From positions 1 through 11,318 of the forward strand of contig JAQVNJ010000167.1 in NCBI GenBank assembly GCA_028703175.1: a stretch of DNA of 11,318 nt. The letters run 5' to 3'. Source of the stretch: JAAYCB01 sp012744395. Lineage in GTDB: Bacteria; Planctomycetota; Planctomycetia; Pirellulales; Thermoguttaceae. Position numbers and translations under genes: made by a program. The notes below the pieces were generated by a model. It was given only the letters and a program-made list of their open reading frames with translations. It did not search any database and was not told the origin of the DNA. Positions 6,601 to 11,318 of the stretch are shown in pieces; within the stretch, counting starts at the first letter, position 1; each line of letters opens with the position of its first letter.

Positions 6601-8781
6601 TCAGGGTCCGCCTCCGGTGTCGGAAATTCGATAGGTGCTGCGGGCGGCGAACTCCGCCTGCTTTCCGGCATTCCATTGGCTGACCGGGCGCAAGTACCCG
6701 ACGACCCGCGCGTAGACCTCCGTCTCCCGGCCGCATTCAGGGCACGCCGGGACCTCCCCGCGAAGGTATCCATGCCGCGGGCAGATCGAGAACGTCGGCG
6801 AGAGCGTGAAGTAGGGCAACCGGTAATTCTCGCAGACCTTGCGGACGAAACGCTTGACCGCCTCGGGATTCGGCGCGGCCTCGCCCAGGAAGACGTGCTG
6901 CACGGTTCCGCCGGTGTAGCGCGACTGGAGCGAATCCTGGAGATCGAGAACGCGAAAGATGTCGTCGCCGTAGTCGACCGGCAGTTGCGTCGAATTCGTG
7001 TAGCAGGGCTCGGCGGATTCCGCGGCTGCGCGCGAGGTCGCGGCCCTGCCCGCCGTGCGGCGGATCTCCGGGAAACGCTGCCGGTCGAGCCGCGCCAAGC
7101 GATATGCCGTCCCTTCGGCGGGCGTGGCCTCCAGGTTGTAGAGTCGTCCCGTGAGTTGCTGGAACTCTTGCAGCCGGTCGCGCATGTGATTGAGCACCCG
7201 GAGAGCGAAGGCAACGCCCTGCTCGGTCCCGATGTCGCCTTCGAGCAGATTCAGGCACGCTTCGTTCATTCCCACCAGCCCGATCGTGGAGAAATGGTTC
7301 TGCCAGTAGTGACCGGACTGCTCTTTGACTCCCCGCAAGTAGAACCGCGTATAGGGATACAGTCCTTGATCGGTGAACCGCTCGAGCACCTGGCGCTTGG
7401 TTTCGAGGCTTGTGCGAGCCGTTTCCATCAGGCGATCGAGCCGATCAAAGAAGTCCTGCTCGGAGGAGGCCAGATAGCCGAGCCGCGGCATGTTGATCGT
7501 CACGACTCCGATCGAACCGGTGAGCGGATTGGCCCCGAACAGTCCGCCGCCGCGGCGCTTCAATGCCCGAAGGTCGAGCCGCAAGCGGCAGCACATCGAG
7601 CGGGCATCCTCCGGTGAGAGCTGCGAGTTGATGAAGTTGGCGAAGTAGGGGATGCCGTATTTCGCCGTCGCTTTCCAGAGCTGCTCCAAGCCGGCAGCGT
7701 CCCATGCGAAATCGGGCGTAATATTATAGGTTGGTATCGGGAACGTGAACACGCGGCCCTTGGCGTCTCCTTCGGCAAGCACTTCCAGGAAGGCGGAGTT
7801 GAACATATCCATTTCCTGCTGGAAATCGCCGTAGGCTTGCGGTTGCAGTCGGCCGCCGATCATCACGGCTTCGTCGCGGAGGATTGCCGGCGGCTGCAAA
7901 TCGAGCGTCACGTTGGTGAATGGCGTCTGGAAGCCGACTCGTGTGGCGACGTTCAGATTGAAGATGAACTCCTGCAGCGCCTGTTTGACTTCCGCGTAGT
8001 CCAGGGCGTCGTAACGAATCAGCGGAGCCAGGAGGGTGTCGAGGTTGGAGAAGGCCTGGGCTCCGGCGGCTTCGCCCTGCAACGTGTAGAAGAAGTTGAC
8101 GATCTGGCCGAGGGCGGCGCGGAAGTGCTTCGCCGGCCGGCTTTCGGCCTTCCCCGACGCGCCCTGGAAGCCCGAGGCCAGCAAGTCGCGGAGGTCCCAA
8201 CCGACGCAATACGCCGACAACAGCCCAAGATCGTGCATGTGAAAATCGCCGGAAACATGGGCCTCGCGCACCTCGGGCGTGTAAATCTTGTTGAGCCAGT
8301 AAACCGTGCTGATCTCGCTGGAGACATAGTTGTTCAAGCCCTGGAGCGAGTAGGCCATGTTGCTGTTTTCGCGCACGCGCCAATCGAGTTGCCCAAGATA
8401 GCTGTCGATCAAGTCGAGGTCGGCCTTCTGGATCAGCTCGCGGTTGCGGGCGTGCTGCTCGCGGTAGAGAATGTAGGCCTTGGCCGTCTGCTTGAAGGGG
8501 GAGGCCAGCAGCGTCTCTTCGACAATGTTCTGGACGCCTTCGACCGTAGGGGCGTCTTCTCGCGAGATCATCTGAACCACGCCCAGTACGCGCAGGGTGA
8601 GCGTCTGGGCGATATCCTCGCCGAACTCGCCGGTCGCCCTGCCGGCCTTGAGAATTGCCTGCGAGATCTTCCGGGCGTCGAAGACGGCCAGCTTGCCGTC
8701 TCGCTTGCGGATCGTCGTGATGGGAACGGCCATGGTGTCGGAAGGATCGACGAGATCGTGCCGGTAGACTTGAGCGGTCAT
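6601..8781 (-). CDS. nrdD: Class III anaerobic ribonucleoside-triphosphate reductase
   Basis: 726 residues from ATG 8781, chosen because AAAGGAG lies about 10 bases upstream and because the frame further up overlaps the riboswitch. It reduces NTPs to dNTPs without oxygen or B12. Domains: an ATP-cone allosteric domain at about 19-112 (PITTIRKRDGKLAVFDARKI); the ten-stranded barrel with HDLGLLSAYCVGWDL (Cys192) and SMCCRLRLD (Cys397/398, probably including the thiyl cysteine); GGGLFGANPLTGSIGVVTIN at 411-430; a zinc site CPRH...CPEC (C667, H670, C680, C683); and the glycyl radical loop RVVGYLRPVSQWN with Gly695. Length and motif order fit a full, intact enzyme. It is followed by its activase nrdG. 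A promoter and a cobalamin riboswitch lie upstream on the same strand, so synthesis should rise when B12 is short. A low-complexity Arg/Ala stretch at 574-590 looks like a surface insertion. Confidence 0.97.
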   Translation of the reverse strand: MTAQVYRHDLVDPSDTMAVPITTIRKRDGKLAVFDARKISQAILKAGRATGEFGEDIAQTLTLRVLGVVQMISREDAPTVEGVQNIVEETLLASPFKQTAKAYILYREQHARNRELIQKADLDLIDSYLGQLDWRVRENSNMAYSLQGLNNYVSSEISTVYWLNKIYTPEVREAHVSGDFHMHDLGLLSAYCVGWDLRDLLASGFQGASGKAESRPAKHFRAALGQIVNFFYTLQGEAAGAQAFSNLDTLLAPLIRYDALDYAEVKQALQEFIFNLNVATRVGFQTPFTNVTLDLQPPAILRDEAVMIGGRLQPQAYGDFQQEMDMFNSAFLEVLAEGDAKGRVFTFPIPTYNITPDFAWDAAGLEQLWKATAKYGIPYFANFINSQLSPEDARSMCCRLRLDLRALKRRGGGLFGANPLTGSIGVVTINMPRLGYLASSEQDFFDRLDRLMETARTSLETKRQVLERFTDQGLYPYTRFYLRGVKEQSGHYWQNHFSTIGLVGMNEACLNLLEGDIGTEQGVAFALRVLNHMRDRLQEFQQLTGRLYNLEATPAEGTAYRLARLDRQRFPEIRRTAGRAATSRAAAESAEPCYTNSTQLPVDYGDDIFRVLDLQDSLQSRYTGGTVQHVFLGEAAPNPEAVKRFVRKVCENYRLPYFTLSPTFSICPRHGYLRGEVPACPECGRETEVYARVVGYLRPVSQWNAGKQAEFAARSTYRISDTGGGP

Positions 8782-8794
8782 CAAACGGGATCTC

Positions 8795-8915
8795 CTTTCC
8801 TTTGTGCGGACGCGATTGCGGCGCATACCGCGATTCCTGGGACGCAGCCTGCAAGAAAGAACGGCCTGACGGCACGGATGAACCGCCATCGCGCCTTGGA
8901 CTGGCGCACGACGGC
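8795..8915 (-). promoter_or_regulatory. nrdD leader after the riboswitch: possible expression platform
   Basis: The roughly 200 bases between the aptamer (ending 8981) and nrdD contain no gene. On the - strand a hairpin forms at 8915-8885 (GCGCC, loop AGTCCAA, GGCGC, with outer GCC/GGC). Further on, CTTTCTT (8859-8853) can pair with AGGAAAG (8801-8795), which overlaps the A/G-rich lead-in to the ribosome binding site. No hairpin followed by a T-run is visible, so control of translation seems likelier than termination. How this connects to the aptamer fold is not shown. Confidence 0.3.
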
Positions 8916-8980
8916 AGACCAAGCCGACCACGCCTTCCCCTCGGAAGCGGCAGTCGATTGATTGCCCAATTGCGGCGTTG

Positions 8981-9166
8981 CTGGCAGGTCTTCGGGCTTG
9001 CAGGCGTTGGGGGGCCATCATGGAACCACCCATCCTAATGGCCGTCGCTTCCCAGCCCGTTGGGCCAGTGCCTCATGACGGCGGTCGTTCCTGCTCACCG
9101 CTGCGGGGCAGCCACGGTCTTGCACCGTGTTCCCTCTTGCGACGCTCCTGTGACAGAGCGAACCAG
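8981..9166 (-). promoter_or_regulatory. Cobalamin riboswitch upstream of nrdDG
   Basis: Read on the - strand, this has the ordered conserved blocks of the cobalamin aptamer: a closing helix P1 (CTGGT 9166-9162 with GCCAG 8985-8981), the core GGGAACACGGTGCAAGACCG from 9134, then GCCCCGCAGCGGTGAGC, then GGCACTGGG...CTGGGAAG, and finally the B12 box GCCCGAAGACCTGCC (8997-8983). Adenosylcobalamin binding normally represses the gene downstream. Transcription from the promoter at 9176-9203 would begin only a few bases before P1. Confidence 0.93.
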
Positions 9167-9175
9167 TATCTGACT

Positions 9176-9203
9176 ACTATATCCTGTTGTCTTTGCTTGT
9201 CAA
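9176..9203 (-). promoter_or_regulatory. Sigma-70-type promoter for the nrdDG riboswitch transcript
   Basis: On the - strand: -35 TTGACA (9203-9198, perfect), 16-base spacer, -10 TATAGT (9181-9176, five of six consensus). The expected start, about 7 bases on, falls at or just before the first base of aptamer P1 at 9166, which supports the assignment. Confidence 0.8.
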
Positions 9204-9272
9204 TGCCACTAGATGTAGGGGTGAGCTCGGGTTTGACGGAGGTTTTTTCTCTTTCGCACATTCTGCCCCGCA

Positions 9273-9300
9273 TTGACGGGCAGCGGAAATCTCTTAGATT
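9273..9300 (+). promoter_or_regulatory. Sigma-70-type promoter for the metE-side riboswitch transcript
   Basis: -35 TTGACG at 9273-9278, 16-base spacer, -10 TAGATT at 9295-9300. The predicted start near 9307 lies about 5 bases before aptamer P1 at 9312. It mirrors the nrd promoter: same spacer length, same distance to the aptamer. The two -35 boxes are about 70 bases apart, back to back. Confidence 0.7.
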
Positions 9301-9311
9301 GTGGGTAGTGT

Positions 9312-9503
9312 GACTGGTGGCCGGAAAGCCATCTGGGCTATTCCGGCGAACAGGGAACTCCGGTGCAAATCCGGGACGGCCCCGCCGCTGTGAGCGAACG
9401 TCGGTGGGGGTTGCCGGTTCTGATGGCCATTGCTGCGTGCGGATCCACGCGGCGAGAAGGTTGGGCAACCCCGTTGGTTCGCAAGTCAGAAGACCTACCA
9501 GTC
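9312..9503 (+). promoter_or_regulatory. Cobalamin riboswitch upstream of the CobO-like ORF and metE
   Basis: P1 is a perfect 7-bp helix: GACTGGT (9312-9318) with ACCAGTC (9497-9503). The core GGGAACTCCGGTGCAAATCC starts at 9353, followed by GGCCCCGCCGCTGTGAGCG, then GGCCATTG and GAGAAGG, and the B12 box AGTCAGAAGACCTACC (9484-9499). It shares block order with the nrdD aptamer but differs widely in stem sequences, so the two are not a recent duplication. Repression of the B12-independent methionine synthase by B12 is a well-known use of this riboswitch. Confidence 0.94.
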
Positions 9504-9699
9504 GCGGATCGTACCGCAAGGCCCGGCGAGGGACGGGGGCGGTCAAGAGTCTTCGCATCCTCCAAGTGCCATCTGGCTGCCACGCAAGCGTAGCGCGATT
9601 TCCCGGCGCTGTCCGGAATTGGGCCGACTCGGGTCGCCGTCTGCGCCGATGCTGGATGGTTTGGTTGGAAGTCAGCGCTGAACCAGGGAGCACCGTGCA
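9504..9699 (+). promoter_or_regulatory. Leader between riboswitch and CobO-like ORF (expression platform candidate)
   Basis: About 196 bases without a gene. A small hairpin GCGG-ATCGTA-CCGC (9504-9517) directly follows P1, the position of the regulatory helix in many cobalamin riboswitches. Further on, CGGCGC (9604-9609) pairs with GCGCCG (9643-9648) around an inner CGAC/GTCG stem; the following bases (TGGTTTGGTT at 9656-9665) are only mildly T-rich, so it is a weak terminator candidate. GGGAG at 9686-9690 is the ribosome binding site for the ORF at 9700. Confidence 0.35.
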
Positions 9700-10194
9700 A
9701 TGGCAACGGGAGCCGTGGAAATCGTACTTGGCGATTTTGAGCAGGAAAAGTCGCAACTTCGGGCCATCGTGACACAGAGCATCCAGTCGCAGGCGTCCCT
9801 GTTCGTAGGGCGTTTCCTGAGCGACTTGCCACTGCCCGATGGGGTGCGTTCGCGGTGGGCCACGTCGAAGGTGGTCCTGCGGCAGTATGGATGCAGTCTC
9901 TATGTGAATGCCCCTCCAGCATTGGCCGATGCCCGGCGAGCTGAGATCGGCCTGGAGGAAGCCGAGACGGCGCTGTGCGGCGGCAGGTTCGATCGGGTAC
10001 TGCTCAGCCAGTTCCTGACCGCGGTTGACGAAGGCCTGCTGACAGCGGCCGATGTTCTCCAATTGGTGGATGCCCGCCCGAGGCACGTCGCACTGATCCT
10101 GACTGGTTGCACCGCTCCACCGGCACTTCGCCTCCGGTGTGCCGGCGATTTGGAGGCAAGTCGGGTGGACTTCTTGTCGAGGAGCCGCAGATGA
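9700..10194 (+). CDS. CobO/BtuR-like corrinoid adenosyltransferase homologue lacking the P-loop
   Basis: 164 residues, ATG 9700 with GGGAG nine bases upstream. It aligns by eye along its whole length with cob(I)alamin adenosyltransferases of the CobO/CobA/BtuR type, which transfer adenosyl from ATP to cob(I)alamin. From memory of Salmonella BtuR, spacings are kept: TG-to-QF matches GD (11-12) to RF (38-39); the Asp before the Walker B strand to 'ARP' is 26 residues in both (D98 to A125); 'ARP' to 'TG' is 7 in both (LTG 134-136, then TAP). But the signatures are lost: P-loop GNGKGKTT is replaced by GDFEQEKS (11-18), Walker B VVLDE by VLLSQ (100-104), and TGR by TGC. It is shorter at both ends. 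ATP-dependent adenosylation by the usual mechanism looks impossible. Its place behind a B12 riboswitch and before metE supports the corrinoid link. It may be a pseudoenzyme for sensing or binding, or an ORF in decay. Confidence 0.65.
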   Translation: MATGAVEIVLGDFEQEKSQLRAIVTQSIQSQASLFVGRFLSDLPLPDGVRSRWATSKVVLRQYGCSLYVNAPPALADARRAEIGLEEAETALCGGRFDRVLLSQFLTAVDEGLLTAADVLQLVDARPRHVALILTGCTAPPALRLRCAGDLEASRVDFLSRSRR

Positions 10195-10394
10195 CCAAAC
10201 GCGTTGAGGAACGACCGCAGCCTTTCGGCGAAGAAGCCGCCAACCGGGCAGCCCGCCGGTTCGCTATTCTGGCCCTCTGGCCCGCCGGCGCCGCTATCAG
10301 CCGGCGCGGTTCGCGGGCCCGTGGGGCTGGAGCCTGTCCGGTGCCGTGTGGAGACTTGCCGGGGCCGGCATCGGCCCGAAAGGGATCGCGATGA
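10191..10394 (+). CDS. Possible small ORF overlapping the CobO-like stop (ATGA)
   Basis: 67 codons starting MTKRVEERPQPFGEEAANRA, with the ATG at 10191 overlapping the TGA of the CobO-like ORF (ATGA at 10191-10194), a layout typical of translational coupling. The rest is Arg/Ala/Gly/Pro-rich, resembles no family, and is forced by two GC-rich hairpins inside it. Its own TGA overlaps a second ATGA (10391-10394) that opens an 11-residue frame (MTEWRILHIAT, 10391-10426) ending 35 bases before metE. Probably a linker or coupling leader and not a real protein. Confidence 0.2.
   Translation: MTKRVEERPQPFGEEAANRAARRFAILALWPAGAAISRRGSRARGAGACPVPCGDLPGPASARKGSR
10279..10319 (+). repeat. Strong two-stage hairpin between the CobO-like ORF and metE
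   Basis: Outer helix GGCCCGC (10279-10285) with GCGGGCC (10313-10319); inner helix GCGCCG (10288-10293) with CGGCGC (10302-10307); loop CTATCAGC. Thirteen GC-rich pairs with one internal loop. No T-run follows, so it could be an attenuator, a processing or stability element, or an extragenic repeat. Confidence 0.5.
10362..10377 (+). repeat. Second GC-rich hairpin upstream of metE
   Basis: GGGCCG (10362-10367), tetraloop GCAT, CGGCCC (10372-10377), a perfect six-pair stem 43 bases after the larger hairpin and about 85 bases before the metE start. No T-run follows. Confidence 0.4.
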
Positions 10395-10461
10395 CTGAGT
10401 GGCGCATCCTGCACATAGCAACCTGACCTGTCTCAACCTACGGAAGGAAGGGAAGAATTCC

Positions 10462-11318
10462 ATGACCATCTCAAGCAATCTGGGTTTCCCACGCATTGGG
10501 CCGCGCCGCGAACTGAAGAAGGCGCTGGAAGACTATTGGCGGGGCCAAATCGATGCGCCGGCTCTGCACGAAGTCTGCCGATCCCTCCGCCGGCAGTCCT
10601 GGCAGTGGCAACACGAAGTGGGGATTCAGCACATCCCGTCCAACGACTTCTCGATGTACGACCAGGTTCTCGACACGGCGACGATGGTCGGGGCTGTGCC
10701 GCCGCGCTTCGACTGGGACGGCAATTCGGTGTCACTGGACTGCTACTATTCAATGGCCAGAGGCGGAAGGTCGTCGCGGGGCACTGGCGGCGAGTCTCCG
10801 CCGGACAGTCTTTCCGCCTTGGAGATGACCAAGTGGTTCGACACGAACTACCACTATCTCGTGCCGGAGTTCATGCCTGGTCAGAACTTCAGGCTTTGTT
10901 CGACGAAGCCCGTCGACGAATTTCTGGAAGCCCGCGGTTTGGGGATCCATACGCGGCCCGTGCTGCTCGGGCCGGTGAGTTTTCTTCTGCTCGGAAAGCC
11001 GCAGAAAGCCGACTGCGCCAGGCCAGCCCTCTTGCCAGGGCTGCTGGCAGTCTACGAGCAAGTTCTCGATCGATTGTCGCAGTCCGGCGCAGACTGGGTT
11101 CAGATCGACGAACCCTGCCTAGCGACTGATCTTGACCGGGCGGTCCAGGCTGCATTGTTGCGCGCCTACGGCCAATTGAGCGCCGTGTCGTCGAGCCTTT
11201 CGATCCTGGTGGCGAGCTATTTTGGTCCGTTGCGAGACAATCTGGAGACGGCGATTCGGTTGCCGGTCCGCGCCTTGCACGTCGATCTTGTGCGGGGCAG
11301 GGACGAGCTCGACGATGT
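10462..11318 (+). CDS. metE: Cobalamin-independent methionine synthase (N-terminal part)
   Basis: The first 285 residues of MetE (about 750 in E. coli); the gene runs off the window with no stop. MetE moves a methyl group from 5-methyltetrahydropteroyltri-glutamate to homocysteine in the last step of methionine synthesis, without B12. ATG 10462 is preceded by GGAAGGAAGGGAAG (10442-10455). Family landmarks: LGFPRIGPRRELKKALEDYW (7-26), ALEMTKWFDTNYHYLVPEF (119-137), RPVLLGPVSFLLLGK (165-179), DWVQIDEPCL (211-220) and LPVRALHVDLVRGRDE at the end. This is the N-terminal (betaalpha)8 barrel; the zinc and substrate-binding C-terminal barrel is beyond the window, so integrity cannot be checked. The B12 riboswitch about 1 kb upstream, with no other strong promoter seen between, suggests repression by B12 and the presence of B12-dependent MetH elsewhere. 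Confidence 0.96.
   Translation, partial: MTISSNLGFPRIGPRRELKKALEDYWRGQIDAPALHEVCRSLRRQSWQWQHEVGIQHIPSNDFSMYDQVLDTATMVGAVPPRFDWDGNSVSLDCYYSMARGGRSSRGTGGESPPDSLSALEMTKWFDTNYHYLVPEFMPGQNFRLCSTKPVDEFLEARGLGIHTRPVLLGPVSFLLLGKPQKADCARPALLPGLLAVYEQVLDRLSQSGADWVQIDEPCLATDLDRAVQAALLRAYGQLSAVSSSLSILVASYFGPLRDNLETAIRLPVRALHVDLVRGRDELDD

Noticed and set aside
5667..6683. 338-codon + strand frame opposite nrdG
   Set aside because: Only its first 50 or so codons carry meaning, as the frameshifted continuation of the ABC-F remnant; the rest is antisense to nrdG.
7837..8961. 374-codon + strand frame opposite nrdD
   Set aside because: Mirror of nrdD codon bias; no start signals, no motif, and it runs into the nrdD riboswitch region.
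9172..9190. Possible NrdR box (CTATAT-containing) near the nrd promoter
   Set aside because: Only a partial match to the 16-base NrdR palindrome and no second tandem copy; it overlaps the -10 element, which explains the TATA-like bases.
9317..9772. 151-codon + strand frame beginning inside the metE-side aptamer
   Set aside because: The sequence is accounted for by conserved riboswitch blocks and the start of the CobO-like ORF in another frame.
9073..10086. 337-codon - strand frame across both riboswitches and the CobO-like ORF
   Set aside because: It spans two structured RNA aptamers and a promoter pair; the translation has no family pattern.
1..11318. CRISPR arrays, tRNA or rRNA genes, intact insertion sequences, phage genes
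   Set aside because: No regularly spaced direct repeats, no tRNA-like cloverleaf, no rRNA conserved blocks and no complete transposase were seen on either strand.

Overview
The window looks like chromosome of a planctomycete, probably of the Pirellulales type. The evidence is a DUF1559 pseudopilin-like protein with the H-X9-DG C-terminal motif, a chimeric protein joining a methyltransferase-like domain to a PQQ-type beta-propeller (a planctomycete speciality), and a divergent short sigma-70-like factor. Base composition is GC-rich overall. It is lower around 3040-5480, where genes are sparse and remnants accumulate.

Layout: (1) 2-1678, + strand, 3' part of the methyltransferase-like/PQQ-propeller protein. 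(2) 1679-2211, a gap with no gene seen, then a sigma factor at 2212-3039. (3) 3040-3649, a gap holding a TTGACA box followed by an 11-bp-arm dyad, then the DUF1559 gene (3650-4618). (4) A convergent small lipoprotein gene (4690-5025, -). (5) 5026-5813, a gene graveyard: an IS21 IstA-like remnant with an internal stop (-) and a frameshifted ABC-F ATPase fragment (+). (6) The anaerobic class III ribonucleotide reductase operon nrdD-nrdG on the - strand (8781 down to 5814). (7) A divergent control region (about 8980-9505) with two back-to-back sigma-70-type promoters, each starting transcription a few bases before its own cobalamin (B12) riboswitch. (8) Rightward, a CobO/BtuR-like ORF whose P-loop and Walker B acid are gone (9700-10194), a hairpin-rich linker with tiny overlapping ORFs, and metE (from 10462, cut by the window end).

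The right half reads as one physiological module: both arms supply B12-independent enzymes. NrdDG makes deoxyribonucleotides with a glycyl radical, and MetE makes methionine without B12. Each arm sits behind its own B12 riboswitch, so both should rise when cobalamin is scarce. This predicts that the genome also has B12-dependent counterparts (MetH, and perhaps a class II NrdJ) and B12 uptake or synthesis.

The most unusual item is the gene between the metE-side riboswitch and metE. It keeps the exact spacing and core pattern of the corrinoid adenosyltransferase fold, yet every recognisable ATP-binding signature is replaced. It could be a pseudoenzyme used for corrinoid sensing, storage or chaperoning, or a gene in decay. 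Sequence alone cannot decide.
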